In this document: positions 32,022 to 42,719 of the stretch, piece by piece
How positions within the stretch are numbered: the first letter of the stretch is position 1
Layout: each line of letters begins with the position of its first letter
Assembly (NCBI GenBank): GCA_025558095.1
Contig: JAIVFI010000016.1
Coordinates: forward strand, 620,001-684,000
Length of the DNA: 64,000 nucleotides
Source of the DNA: Hyaloraphidium curvatum
Lineage: Eukaryota; Monoblepharomycota; Hyaloraphidiomycetes; Hyaloraphidiales; Hyaloraphidiaceae
Reading direction: 5' to 3'
Made by a program: the position numbers and the translations under genes
Notes under the pieces: generated by a model
Database searches by the model: none
Told to the model about the DNA's origin: nothing
Seen by the model: the letters and a program-made list of their open reading frames with translations, nothing else

Positions 32022-32510
32022 TCACAGCCGGCCCTCCTCCACCCCCGGCCATCGCTTTGCGCCATCGTCCCCGGTCAACCGAGCCCAAACAGGGACCTCC
32101 TCGTCCGGCGCAACGAAGATCCGGTGTGCGACGGCAAACCCATCCAAGTCCGACCCCGTTTCAACCGTCCCGACGCGGAGCCGCACGACATCCGGCTTGT
32201 CGGGCCGGTACGAGTAAAGTCCCGTGCCGCAGATCGCGCAGAACACCCTGGCTTTCTGTCCCGGTGTGGAAAAGTACTCGGTCGCGGTCCCGCCTTCCCT
32301 CGCCAGCACGTTGCCCCGTTCCCAGACGAGTCCGGATGAAAGTACCGCCAGCACGCCCAATCCGCCACCGCCGGCAATGCTGCCCTGAGTTCGGCACTGA
32401 GAGCATTGGCAGCAGGTGATGCCGGCGGGCAAATGGCCGTTGTAGGAGAACGCGTTCGCCCGGCAAAGGCACGATCCTCGGAACGAGTAGAAGCGGCCCG
32501 GATCCGCCAT
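32022..32510 (-). CDS. GFA/CENP-V-type zinc-binding protein
   Basis: A single exon of 162 residues from ATG 32510. It shows the GFA pattern: CLCRA near the start, CCQCSQC in the middle and CAICG further on, giving the zinc ligands of the Mss4-like beta-tent fold. YSYRPDKP and RVGTVE are typical too. Proteins of this family are annotated as glutathione-dependent formaldehyde-activating, but activity is unproved for most; a detoxification role is only family-level inference. It diverges from ISN1 over 140 bp. Confidence 0.88.
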   Translation of the reverse strand: MADPGRFYSFRGSCLCRANAFSYNGHLPAGITCCQCSQCRTQGSIAGGGGLGVLAVLSSGLVWERGNVLAREGGTATEYFSTPGQKARVFCAICGTGLYSYRPDKPDVVRLRVGTVETGSDLDGFAVAHRIFVAPDEEVPVWARLTGDDGAKRWPGVEEGRL

Positions 32511-32650
32511 CGTGAGGGGAAAGGACGCGCTAAGCACGCGTTTTCAGGCCCGATTGGTCGGAAAGAGACGGGAACCCGCGATTGCTTCAGCCTGCGTTGT
32601 TCGATCGCGCGCGGCGGAGTTTCAGCGGAGTCCACAAGAAGCACGCCGCG

Positions 32651-34390
32651 ATGTACAGCCAGTATCGCGTCACGTACCAATTGCGGTGAGGGCAATTGTC
32701 AGTCTTGTTCGATAGCAGGGGGCTGAACGTCTCCCCGCCCCCCTGCTTCGTCTCGACCTCCAACTAGTGCCCATAAACGCGATGCCCTCATCGAGTTCAT
32801 CAAGAGCCTCCTACTTACGCCCTTTGTCTTGCACTTGCAGCCCTACACGAGCACGCTTCGGGATCCGACCATCCCGAGGGGCCTTGGCCTGGACATTACT
32901 GGTGACGCCGCCGGGGACGCGACGCCGAGCCCGTTGCGCGTCAACACGGAGCCGGGCGACGCGAGCCCCCTATCCGCGAAGCGCGGCGGCTCCCACGACG
33001 GCGACCCCGTCGTCCGCCGCTACTCGGAGATCTTCCGCGCGCTCGAACAGCTCGTCGACGACCACCGCGCGCACCAGGAGCTCGGCACCCCCGAGCTGAG
33101 CAAGCTTTTCCGCCTCGTTCCCAGCATCGGCACCTTCTTCACCCCGTTGCCGCTGCGGGACGCGTTCCTGCGACAGAACCGGCTGCGCTCCATCGCGGGG
33201 AGACGCAACGTGCCGCCGAGCTTTAACGACGTCAGACATGTCTTGAATTCCGCGCAGGTTTCGGCAATCTCGCCCGGGCTAAAGCTGGTGACGTTCGATG
33301 GAGACCTGACCCTGTACGAGGATGGGGGTGCGCTCGATCCGGCATCGCCGCTCATCGCGCTTATGGGAAGGATGATGGTGGACCACGGGGTTCACATTGC
33401 GATCGTTACGGCGGCGGGATACACTGGACCGGAAGCGCCGGGGCTGTACCGAAAGTGAGCTGCTTGCGTTTCCTGCCTTGGTCTGCGCTGACAGGCACTG
33501 TTTTCCGCAGACGGCTGGGACCGCTCCTCGACCACATAGAGGCCCGCTTCAGGGCACTCGAACCAACGGCGCGGGGCGCCAAGTTCTTTGTCTTTGGCGG
33601 CGAATCCTCGTACCTCTTTTCGTTCGGCCCCTTCAAGGACCCAGCGTCGAGATGGGAGCTGCACCCCGTTCCGCCTTCCACGTGGGTCATTCTCCCATTT
33701 CATGTGCTCTCATCTTGAACAGTTGGCGCCAGATACCTTCCGCCCGAGGTTGCAGCGTGGTCACTTGATACCGCCCTTATTTCCTCCCTCTTGGACGCGG
33801 CACAGGAGAGTCTCGAAGATACCGCCTCGCTTCTCGGCCTCTCGGACTCTGTTTCGGTGATCCGCAAGCCGCGAGCAGTGGGAATCGTCCCCAAAGGCGT
33901 CAAACTCGGCCGAGAGCAGCTGGACGAGTTTGCCCTCGCCAGCCAGGACGCGCTTGGCCGGTGGGGCCGTATTCGGGAGGCCCGCGACGCGGCCGAGGGA
34001 AAGGTGCACGTCGTCGTGCCCTTCTGCGCCTTCAACGGGGGCTCCGATGTGTTCATCGACATCGGGAGCAAGCTGGTCGGCGTCCAGCTTCTGTTGAACT
34101 GGCTCGGGCTCTCCGGCGGGGAGTGCCTCCACGTCGGGGACCAGTTTTTGTCTACGGGGAACGACGTGGCGACGCGGAGGGCGTGCGCGACGGTGTGGAT
34201 CGCGAGCCCCGAGGAGACGTGGGCGTGCATGAGCGAGCTGATGGAGGCGTTGGACGGGTTCGCGGGCAAGGAGGAGGGCAGCGAGGTGTCGAGCCCCAGG
34301 TTTGCGCGGCTGCCTCTGGACACCCTGCCGCGGGCGCCTTTGTCGGCGGCCCCTTTGTCGGCTGCGCCTCTGTCGGCGACGCCTCGGTGA
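32651..34390 (+). CDS. ISN1: IMP-specific 5'-nucleotidase
   Basis: Four exons (32651-32685, 32768-33454, 33511-33681, 33733-34390) give 516 residues. The small first exon encodes MYSQYRVTYQL and splices to RAHKRDALIEFIKSLLL, the N-terminal helix of ISN1. The HAD-like catalytic motif is LVTFDGDLTLYEDG (nucleophile Asp). RGAKFFVFGGESSYLF, VPFCAFNGGSDVFIDIG and LHVGDQFLSTGND (metal-binding acidic motif) follow in order. The enzyme converts IMP to inosine in the cytosol, an entry to purine salvage. The C-terminus carries three tandem APLSA repeats absent from typical family members (about 450 residues in yeast). Confidence 0.93.
34335..34384 (+). repeat. Tandem 15-bp repeats at the ISN1 C-terminus
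   Basis: Three slightly diverged 15-nt units encode APLSA in tandem and lead into TPR-stop. Third-base differences between units show the repeat is not brand new. Confidence 0.75.
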
Positions 34391-34697
34391 TCTCATCACA
34401 TGGGTCAGACTGCGATCTCGGCGGCCGCGCGTGTTAGATTCAGTGCTCGTCGAACTGTAGCGTTGCTTTCAACTGCGAATGAATCCTGAATCTTTGCCCG
34501 ATCTTGTCGCCCATCGGTGTCACGATTGTTGCGCACTGCTGTGTTCGGAAGGCGGTTGGCGGACGCACGAACAGCCCCGTCCTTTTCCCGGTTTCCTCCT
34601 ACCCTCGCCCGTCCACCGCGGAGGGCGGCAGGTCCCGCCGGACTACAGCGCCCGCCCACCGCAGATCCGCCGGCCGCAGCGCGCCGCCCCCGCCGCA

Positions 34698-35884
34698 ATG
34701 CCGTCCGGCACGCCGACCGAAACGATCCTCATCGGCCTCGCGCTGGTCGCCTTTGCCGGCCTGTGCGCTCCGCTCGGCGCGACCATCGTGCTTTTCATGA
34801 AGCCCGGCCAGACCTTCCTGCTGGTCGGCGCGATTGGCATGGTGGGCGGCACGGCTGCTGCTTCCCGCTCGCCCGGTCTCACCACCCGAACCCCCTTGTG
34901 CCTGCTCAATCCGCCGCTAATCCCCCTCTCGCCGCACGGAATTCGAAGGCCGCGGGGGTAATGATCTTTGTCTCGCTCGCCGAGATCCTGCCCGAGTCGC
35001 AGGGGGACTTGGAAAAGTGGGGCCTCTCGCCGCCGGCGGCCCAGGCACTTGCCTACACCTGTTTCGTCGGTGGCATTCCGGTGTGCTATGTGTTGGACTG
35101 GTTGGCCCGGTGGTGTGTACGGGTGGCCGTCAAGCAGGCCGACGGCAAGGTGGACGGCTGCGCTGGCCACGACGTCGAGCACGACCATGCTCACGGGCAC
35201 GGAGTCCCAGCGCTGACGAAGGAGGACATTATCCGCGAGGCGGAAAGGGACAGGGAGATTGCCGACGGCAATCTGGACGATAAGCTTGGCGCAAAGGAGG
35301 ACGGTTCGGCACCGTCGGTGGAGCGGGCGTCGGGCGTCGCCGTCTCGGAGGACGTTGTCGAGGTCCCGCAGGTCTGCTGCACCGCGCAGGCCGCCGCCGC
35401 CGCCTCCCGCTCCCCGGACCTGCTCAAAACGGGCGCCATGGTGTTCCTCTCCATGTTTTTGCACAATCTTCCGGAGGGCCTGGCCACTTTTGTTGCCTAC
35501 TGCGGCAACCCCCGCTCGGGCCTTACCATGGCGATCGCCATTGCTTTACACAACATTCCAGAGGGTTTCGCCGTCGGCGTGCCCGTCTTTTTCGCCACCG
35601 GCTCCCGCTGGAAGGCCATCGCCTGGGCCGCCGCATCGGGCGTCGCGGAACCCATCGGCGCGCTGATCGGCGTCGCCGTCGTCGCTTCGGGATCCATGAA
35701 CGCGCTCGCGATCGGGATGACCCTGGGCCTCGTTGCGGGGATCATGACAGCCGTATCGTTCTGGGAACTCATACCCTCGGCGCTGCTGAGCGGGCAGGGG
35801 GCCAGGTGGGCGGTGCCGGGGATCTTTGCGGGCATGGTGGTGATGGCAGTCAGCCTGGTGCTGCTGGGACTGTGGAAGCCGTGA
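34698..35884 (+). CDS. ZIP-family zinc/metal transporter
   Basis: Two exons (34698-34841, 34949-35884; intron 107 nt) give 359 residues. Eight spans are visible. MIFVSLAEILPES marks TM2-3. A variable cytosolic loop carries the histidine-rich VEHDHAHGHG. TM4 and TM5 have HNLPEG and HNIPEG, the paired His/Glu metal pathway, and ASGVAEPIGA follows. The pattern fits the ZupT/ZRT3/ZIP11 side of the family rather than plasma-membrane ZRT1. Release of zinc from a store or import are both possible. Third gene in a five-gene plus-strand run, with ISN1 upstream. Confidence 0.93.
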
Positions 35885-36056
35885 TGGGCGTGGTGTAGCT
35901 GTACTTATTGGACATGCTTCCTGACTGAAATCTGCGGTGACCGAAGATTTGAAGGAGCGGATGACGTCCGGGGGACCGCGAATCGTCACTTCTTGCCCCG
36001 AGCAGATCCGCATCTAGGCCCTATCCGGTCCAGCGGGCACGTTCTTCTGGTGGACG

Positions 36057-37400
36057 ATGCCTTCGGATCCGCCGCAGTGGGCCCTGGACAACCTCGCGCA
36101 GCCCCTGCGGCGCGGGGAGTGTCCCACGCTCCGGCTGGACACCGCCGCGGACTTTGGCTGGACGGACGCGGATTTCCGGCCGGACGCGCCGGCGCCGCGG
36201 CTGATCGTCGTCGGCGACGTGCACGCTTGCCTGGGAGAGCTGAAAACGCTGCTCGCCAAAGTCGGTTTCGACCCGGAGGGACGGAAGGATAGGCTCGTGT
36301 CGGTCGGCGACCTCGTGGCCAAAGGACCCTCTTCAAGGGGCGTCGTCGAGCTCCTCCGGAATCTTAATGCCAAGGGTTTCGCCTGGAGCACGCGCGGCAA
36401 TCACGACGACGTCGTGTGTCGATGGGGAGGTGCCCTCTACGCGTCTTCGGAGACCTCGCCAGGGGATTCTGGTGCCGTATCGACATCCGCCGCCGCAAAC
36501 GGGACAGCTGGGTCATCTGGTGGCAAGTCCACATCGGAGCGGAGGCTGGATGAGCTCGTTGCAGGGCTGTCGGTCGGCGAGGGACAGGCCGACGGCCCTC
36601 TCCACGCGTCGCCCGGGTCGGGGCAAGCGGAACATGACGGGCCGCACGTCAACGGGGGGAAGAAGGCCAAGAAGGATAAGAAGGACAAGGATCAGAAGGC
36701 GAAGAAGGCGGATAAGGCAGATGAAGGCCCGAAAGCGGCACCGGTCGGACCGCCCCGGACAGAGACCTTTGCGGTGCTGAAGTTCAACAAGGAACACCAT
36801 AAACTGGCGTTGCTTCCGGAGAAGGCTGAAAAGGGCGATCCGGAACCGCTCGGGCTCGAGCTCCTCGGCTTCCTTGGTTCGCTCCCGCTGGCAATCGAGA
36901 TAGACCTTCCAGGGGGAAGTGCGGCGGGCCAACCGGCCCTTCCGGACGGCTTGTTGCTTACGAACAACAAGATCCTGATCGTGCACGCCGGGGTCGTGCC
37001 TACCGTACCCCTCCAGGCGCAGGATCCAAAGGACCTCATGTACATCCGCAGCATTTTACCGAGGTCCGGCCCCAAGGGCCAAGACCTGGGCTCTGCGGAA
37101 GGCAGCGAGCCGGGTGCTGTACATTGGCTCGAGTTTCTCGCCCGATCGCAGGAATCGGGCATCCTGTGCCCCGAGTTCCTCGACCGGACTATCGTTTTCG
37201 GGCACGACGCGATCAGGGGACTGCAAGATGCCTGCCCGACAGCGCTGGGCCTGGATACGGGCTGCGTTTACGGAAATGGGCTTACTTGCGCCGTGTGGGA
37301 ATGGAGCGGCGGGGCGGACGGTGCCCGCGGCCAGTGGGGCATCCGGATCGAGCGGGTGGAGAGCGAAAAGGTCTGGAGCATTCCCAAAGGTGCCGACTAG
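36057..37400 (+). CDS. Calcineurin-like metallophosphatase (PPP/ApaH/PPN2 type)
   Basis: A single exon of 447 residues. Dimetal motifs appear in order: GDVHACLGE (about residue 53), GDLVAKGP (about 84), RGNHD (about 114), IVHAGVVP (about 310) and FGHDA (about 380), then LDTGCVYGNGLTCAV. This is the PPP-like arrangement of ApaH and yeast Ppn2. Roughly 100 residues between the GNHD motif and KFNKEHHKLALL are extra and include a Lys/Asp-rich stretch (about residues 201-222). Candidate substrates are dinucleoside polyphosphates, polyphosphate or phosphoprotein; the sequence does not decide. No signal peptide. Its TAG is directly followed by ATG triplets of the next gene. Confidence 0.9.
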   Translation: MPSDPPQWALDNLAQPLRRGECPTLRLDTAADFGWTDADFRPDAPAPRLIVVGDVHACLGELKTLLAKVGFDPEGRKDRLVSVGDLVAKGPSSRGVVELLRNLNAKGFAWSTRGNHDDVVCRWGGALYASSETSPGDSGAVSTSAAANGTAGSSGGKSTSERRLDELVAGLSVGEGQADGPLHASPGSGQAEHDGPHVNGGKKAKKDKKDKDQKAKKADKADEGPKAAPVGPPRTETFAVLKFNKEHHKLALLPEKAEKGDPEPLGLELLGFLGSLPLAIEIDLPGGSAAGQPALPDGLLLTNNKILIVHAGVVPTVPLQAQDPKDLMYIRSILPRSGPKGQDLGSAEGSEPGAVHWLEFLARSQESGILCPEFLDRTIVFGHDAIRGLQDACPTALGLDTGCVYGNGLTCAVWEWSGGADGARGQWGIRIERVESEKVWSIPKGAD

Positions 37401-37509
37401 ATGAATGGTCCAGCCTTCACGTTTCCTCTGCTGGATCGAGTGCGTGCGCATCAGAACTCTCACCTCGGTGACCGTTGCCGCGACGCTCTTTTGTTTACGC
37501 CACTCCCAG

Positions 37510-39717
37510 ATGCCCAGCCCGGCGGGATGGGCTGCGTTCGGGCGGTCTGTCCCTCTTCTGCGCGTTCATTTGGCCATCATGCCGTTGGTGTTTGCCCTGC
37601 CGGCGGGCGCGGCGCGTTCTGCTGCGTCCGCGGGGTCGACCCAGGACCGGAGGCGGGCGGCGACGCCGCGGGCGCGCCGGGAAGGAACGGTGCCGCCCCG
37701 CCGAGAAAAGGATCCGAAGCGCAGGCTGAACAACTCGCTGAAGCGCGCGTTCGATGCCCCGGAGGGAGGAAAGCCCGCGCTGGACGTGTGGATGGCCTAC
37801 GAGGGGATCGAGGACACGTCCATCCTGAAGTCGCAGCGCCTGTGGAGCGTCGCGACCACGGTCTCGCGGCACGCGCTGGAAGAGAAAAAGGCGCTCCGCG
37901 AACTCCCGCCCGACGAGGAGCCGCAGCGGCGGGAGGAGAACCTGCGCGACCTGGAGGTGCTCGCAGGACGGTTGCGTTGGATCATCGAGGACGCCGCGTC
38001 GCGGAGCCTTGCTGTGCCGGAGAAAGTGATTGGATGGCTTTTCCAAGCAAGCGAGCCTAAGCTCGAGTGGGTGCTTTTGCCGCGTTCGATGGGCGGGGAG
38101 CTGACATGGTCCGGCAGCAACTACGCCGCTTGTGCCGACCTCGTGTCGTTCCTCCGCAAGCGCAAGCTAGGCTTGACATCGCGGGCAGCAATGCCCATGT
38201 TATCCAGACTCGCTCTCACGGGCAACTACACGGCCTTCCTCTCCGCGCTCCGTCTGTGTTCTGAATCGGCGGATCCCTTCCAACCGGATGCCAGCCTTCT
38301 GGCCTGTTTCTTGGTCGCCGTCGGACATGCGCGCTCGGAAAGCTCTGAATCGCTGCCCGGATACCCGACTGGCGTCGGATTCGTTTCCGACCTGAGGCTT
38401 CCCTTTTGGATGGACGATCAGAACACTCGGCGTCTGTTTGGAACTCGTGCCCCGCACGATGATGTCGATCCTTTGGAGCTCGAAAGCGATCCCTATGAGT
38501 CATTGCGATCTTTTCTTTCTGAAGATTCCGTCGTCGAATTCGCGGAACTCTTTGCTCCCGATCAACTGACGGGAGCAAACACGCCCGTCCAGAAGACCCT
38601 GGCTTTGGTTGCTTTTGCTATCCGTTGCCACGAAGCGGATCCATCGTCGAGCTTTATGGATGAACGGATCCTCCGGGCAGCTGTGGAGGTTCTCCTCCGG
38701 AACAAGCACCCTCGCCTTGCGGTGTCGCTCCTCCAGCTCCTCACCGAACCTCCCTTCAATCTCGGCGTGCCTCCCGAGGCGATGTTGCTGCTGATTCAGG
38801 ACGCCGGTCGCTCGCGGGACTTGCCGAGATTGGAGCTTCTCCATCAGGAGCTTGTCAGGATGACGAAAGGCAAGCTGACGGGGCACCAGCTGCGCCAGCT
38901 CATCACCCAGTACCGTTTCCTCGACGAGAACGAGGTCGCTCTCGCGCTACTTGAATCACTGAATGCCAAGCAGGGAGGCAAGAGCAGTTTCGCTGACAGC
39001 CTGTTTGCCGAATCCGCCTTCCGAACCGCTGCTGGGGAACGGCCCGTGCGGGAGGTCCTCGATGAGCTCGACGAGTTCGGGATCAGCCTCAACGACACGG
39101 GCCTCATAAAAGGACTGACGGCGCTGCGCGACAATGGCGACATCGAGGGCCTGAAGGCCTTGTGGGCGGAGAACCCGAACCTGCACTCGAACGAGACTGC
39201 GGTCAGCATCATGGCCAGCGCATTCGCAAACGCTGGCCAGCTGGACGCCGTAATCAACGTCATCCGGGCGCTGCCGAAGGAGCTCAGAAGCTCGGCGCCG
39301 GTGTGGGGTATCGTCATCAGGGCTTTGAATCAGCGTTTGGGCGAGCGCGAACAGCCCGAACCCGACTCGGAGGCGCTGCTGACGGAACTTTGCCTGTGCG
39401 TCCTCCAGCAGCGAACATTGGACAAGGCGAGGCTGCCGGAAACGGTTCCGTCCTCGTTCCCCCTGCTCGGAGTCCGGGCGCCCCTGCCTGGCACCGGCGT
39501 TCTGCTGAACATTGGCCACGTTGCCGCAGACAGGGATCGCGGCGAGCACGGGGCCGCGCTCGTGCAAGAACTTCGGTCTTTCTTTGCGCGCAGCGGTCGG
39601 CCGGACGCGGAGGCCATGAGCACCAAGGACATGCTGGGTCATTTCGTCATCCTGCGGCGAAGGTCGCGTTACTCCGAGGACGCGAGGCCACGTGATGCGG
39701 ATGCCGATGCCACGTAG
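37510..39717 (+). CDS. Mitochondrial PPR-like helical repeat protein
   Basis: The frame is open from an ATG at 37405 (five bases after the upstream stop) to 39717. ATG 37510 is preferred because the next residues (PSPAGWAAFGRSVPLLRVHLAIM, Arg-containing, no acids) look like a mitochondrial presequence; this gives 735 residues. The body is alpha-helical. Segments such as DNGDIEGLKALWAENP and SIMASAFANAGQLDAVINVIRA resemble pentatricopeptide repeats (A and B helices), but they are divergent. PPR proteins bind organellar RNA, so a role in mitochondrial transcripts is inferred. No introns. Repeat count and family need profile searches. Confidence 0.7.
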   Translation: MPSPAGWAAFGRSVPLLRVHLAIMPLVFALPAGAARSAASAGSTQDRRRAATPRARREGTVPPRREKDPKRRLNNSLKRAFDAPEGGKPALDVWMAYEGIEDTSILKSQRLWSVATTVSRHALEEKKALRELPPDEEPQRREENLRDLEVLAGRLRWIIEDAASRSLAVPEKVIGWLFQASEPKLEWVLLPRSMGGELTWSGSNYAACADLVSFLRKRKLGLTSRAAMPMLSRLALTGNYTAFLSALRLCSESADPFQPDASLLACFLVAVGHARSESSESLPGYPTGVGFVSDLRLPFWMDDQNTRRLFGTRAPHDDVDPLELESDPYESLRSFLSEDSVVEFAELFAPDQLTGANTPVQKTLALVAFAIRCHEADPSSSFMDERILRAAVEVLLRNKHPRLAVSLLQLLTEPPFNLGVPPEAMLLLIQDAGRSRDLPRLELLHQELVRMTKGKLTGHQLRQLITQYRFLDENEVALALLESLNAKQGGKSSFADSLFAESAFRTAAGERPVREVLDELDEFGISLNDTGLIKGLTALRDNGDIEGLKALWAENPNLHSNETAVSIMASAFANAGQLDAVINVIRALPKELRSSAPVWGIVIRALNQRLGEREQPEPDSEALLTELCLCVLQQRTLDKARLPETVPSSFPLLGVRAPLPGTGVLLNIGHVAADRDRGEHGAALVQELRSFFARSGRPDAEAMSTKDMLGHFVILRRRSRYSEDARPRDADADAT

Positions 39718-39884
39718 AATGTGAAGCATCGACTAATTCTAATGCGCTTTGCAGCGCGATCCTTTACCTAGCTTCTGTCCGGGGGACGATTGGGATTCTC
39801 GAGTGTGACTCCTCCGAGGGTCCCAAAACGCGAGACTTCGGCGCCACCAACCTGGGCGCCGGGGCTCCTGGGCCGTCCGGAATC

Positions 39885-41598
39885 ATGGATTTCCTGAAGA
39901 ACTACTTCCCGCAGTGGCGCGTCGTGAAGAAGCCGGATCCCAAGGCGCTGCCGTCCTCCACGGACCGCCCGCCGGAGGACTTCATCATTGCGCCCACGGA
40001 ACGCCCGCCAATCCCGACCCTTCTCCTCCTGGGTGCCCAACATGTGCTCTCCATGGTCGGATCTACCGTCTTCGCTCCCCTGCTTATGGGATTCCCGACG
40101 ACGACGGCACTTTTCTTCTCGGGCATCGCGACCCTTGTGTTCTTCCTTTGCGTCGGAGGCCACGTCCCTTCTTACCTGGGATCCAGTTTTGCCTTCATCG
40201 GGCCCATTCTGGCGGTGACGGGCTTCGTCTTCAACCCGGCCGACCCGTCGGCCGTTAACCCTCGGATTTCGGAAGCCCTCGGAGGGATCGTCGTCTGCGG
40301 ACTCGTGTACTTCGCCGTGGGCGTCATCATCGCTCTATCGCGTTCGGTCGAATGGATCGAGTTCATGATGCCGCCGGTCGTGACGGGCGCCGTCGTCATG
40401 GCGATTGGGCTCAATCTCGCTCCCGCGGCGATCGGCCAGGCCACAGCGTCGGGCTTCGACTCCTGGATCGCTTTTGGGGTCGTCTTGATGACGGTGATCT
40501 GCGCATCTTGGGGCATAGGCATCATGAAGCGGATTCCGATCCTCATCGGCGGCATCCTGGGCTACATTGTGTACCTCGTCTGCGGCGTCTGCGGCGTCGG
40601 GCCTGGGATCAACTGGACGGGCGTGAACGAAGCTGCTTGGATTGGAGCTCCGCCGTTCCACTTTCCGGTGTTTACTGCTGCGGCCATTTCTTCCATCACG
40701 CCCGTCGTCATTGTCCTGATTGCCGAGAACCTGGGACATGTGGGTCCTGACTTGGTTTGTCGGGCGCTCGGTAACCATAACGGCTTTTTCGACAGGTCAA
40801 GGCCGTTTCTGCCATGACGGGCACCAATCTCGACCCCTACATAGGTCGCGCCTTTATCGGAGATGCTGTTGGAACGATCATATCGGGGTCTTGTGGTGGA
40901 ACAGGCACTACTACGTGGGTTTGCTCCACCAGCTCGCAAGATAGTGCTATCTGACGCGTTACGTGGCCAGCTATGCGGAGAACATCGGCGTCATGGGCGC
41001 CAGCAAGGTCTACTCGACCTTGCTTTTCGTCGTCGCGGCATTTGTCGCGATCTTCCTGGCCCTCTTCCCCAAGTTCGGCGCCGTGATCCAATCATTCCCG
41101 CCCGGCGTCCTCGGCGGCCTAACCATCGTGCTTTTCGGCTTGATTGCAGCTCTGGGCGGAAGGATCTGGGTTCAGCACGGCGTGGACTTTATTCACAACC
41201 GCAACCTGATGTCTGCGGGAGTGCCAGTGCTGCTGGGGGCCGGCATGGTGAACGGGGTCGCCATCCACTGGGGTCCTGTCATCCTTGACGGCATCGGAAC
41301 CTCGACCATTGCGGCCATCGGGCTTTGGCAGCTCCTGCGCCCTCCGTCCGAATGGCTCCGCCTCTTCAGGGAAAAGGGATATTGGCGCCGAGAGATCGAA
41401 GCAGCGCGGGAAGGAGGCGTCAGCGTCCCGAGGGAGGGCGAGGAGAGCGGGAAGGACGGCGCGAGATGGAGGGAGGACTTGAGCTTCGCCAAGCCGCAGC
41501 CGCAAGGCGTCACGACCGTCGAAGTTCAGCAACAGCTAGCGATGGCCGACTTGGCTCGAGCCGATCCGTTGTCGGGTGGCGGACTGGGAAGGGTATAG
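39885..41598 (+). CDS. NCS2-family nucleobase permease (uracil/xanthine type)
   Basis: Three exons (39885-40739, 40796-40914, 40971-41598; introns 56 nt each) give 533 residues. LLLGAQHVLSMVGSTVFAPLLMGF starts the first repeat, with the QH motif. VIVLIAENLGHVKAVSAMTG (Glu of TM8) and CGGTGTTTYAENIGVMG (TM10) complete the substrate site. The latter motif, formed at an exon junction, is the UraA/RutG-like form, not the QNNG form of UapA-type purine permeases. It should import uracil or another nucleobase by proton symport at the plasma membrane. The C-terminal tail is cytosolic and charged. Its stop is 21 bp from that of the opposite phosphatase gene. Confidence 0.93.
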
Positions 41599-41619
41599 AG
41601 ATCCTCAAGCCTTGGGTCT

Positions 41620-42719
41620 CTATTCCCATCGGCCTGTACGTAATCGGCGCTCAAAAGCGTCTTCTAGCTGGCGGATGAATCCGTAATTGGGCTCCACCTC
41701 GGGCCGATGAACCCTGGAGGCCGTGTGAAACATCAATTCGGCAACCACAATGCTCACAGCTTATGCTCCGCTTACCGCAGGAACCCCAACGCCGTGGGGA
41801 CAGGCGGCACGTCAAACTTCCGCGAGATGTAGTAGCACGCCAAGGTCGAGCTCCGAGAAATGCCGGCGAAGCAGTGGACGAGCACCTTTCCTCCTGCCTT
41901 CCGTGCCGAATCTATGAAGCGGAAAGCTTCGGAGAAATGCCGCTGAATGTCCTCGTACTCGACATCCTCCAGTGGCAGATAAAGATACTCAAAGTCTTGC
42001 GGATGCGCCGGGTCGCAGAACTCGACTGCCGTGAGGATGTGGGTGATGCCCAACTCCTTCAGAACGTCTTTTTCGTGAGCAGCATGGATATCGCCAATGT
42101 AGAGCCCCGAGATTATACGGTCGAGGTTGCGGCGTCTCTCCAGGAAGGTTTGGGCTCGCGGGGAGAGATTCAAGGGGGGGGCCTCAATGTCCACGGCCGG
42201 ATCCAGCACTACCTCCGATCTCGGTGGAGAGGTGGTCAGCGCCGCGTCCTTTTGCGGCTCATCGGGGGGCAGGTCCGAAACAGCGTTCTCGGCAGGTGGC
42301 AGGTCCGAAGCAGCATTCTCCGCGGGCGGCAAGCTCGACGCTTTGGGCGAGCTCGACGAACTCTTCGACCCGGGCAGCAGGTGCCCAAGTAGCGCCTGAA
42401 GACGCCCAAGTGCTTCGCGCAACATCGGGGAACTTTGGAGGAGGGGGATCGTGAAGCGGAGGAGAACACGCTTCGGCACGACGCGGGTGCCACGCCCAGA
42501 ACGAATCGCGGTCAACTCGCGTCGCCGAAGCGCAGATAGGTTTTCAGCGACGGGATAGAGCGACAAAAGCAGGTCGAAAAGGTGCTTCACGCCAGGACCG
42601 TGGAGCGTCTCCCGCGTAGGACGACCCAAGGCGTATATCGTCAGCAGTCCCGGAAATGCAACGTATAGACCGAACAACAAGATCGAGACAAGGATGTAGC
42701 ATTCGCCAGTGCCAATCAA
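41620..42719 (-). CDS. Dual-specificity protein phosphatase, membrane-anchored form possible
   Basis: Exons are the complement of 41776-42719 (5' end uncertain) and 41620-41713, with a 62-nt intron. The DSP domain has ISGLYIGDIHAAHEKDVLKELGITHILT, LPLEDVEYEDI (general acid loop) and the P-loop VHCFAGISRSS (catalytic Cys and Arg). The small second exon supplies VEPNYGFIRQLEDAF, the usual family ending. Upstream of the domain the frame holds a strong membrane span (ILVSILLFGLYVAFPGLL) but no ATG; the first in-frame ATG is 42425, giving 247 residues without the span. A repeat of LPPAENAxSD lies between. The true start is unresolved. Confidence 0.8.
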
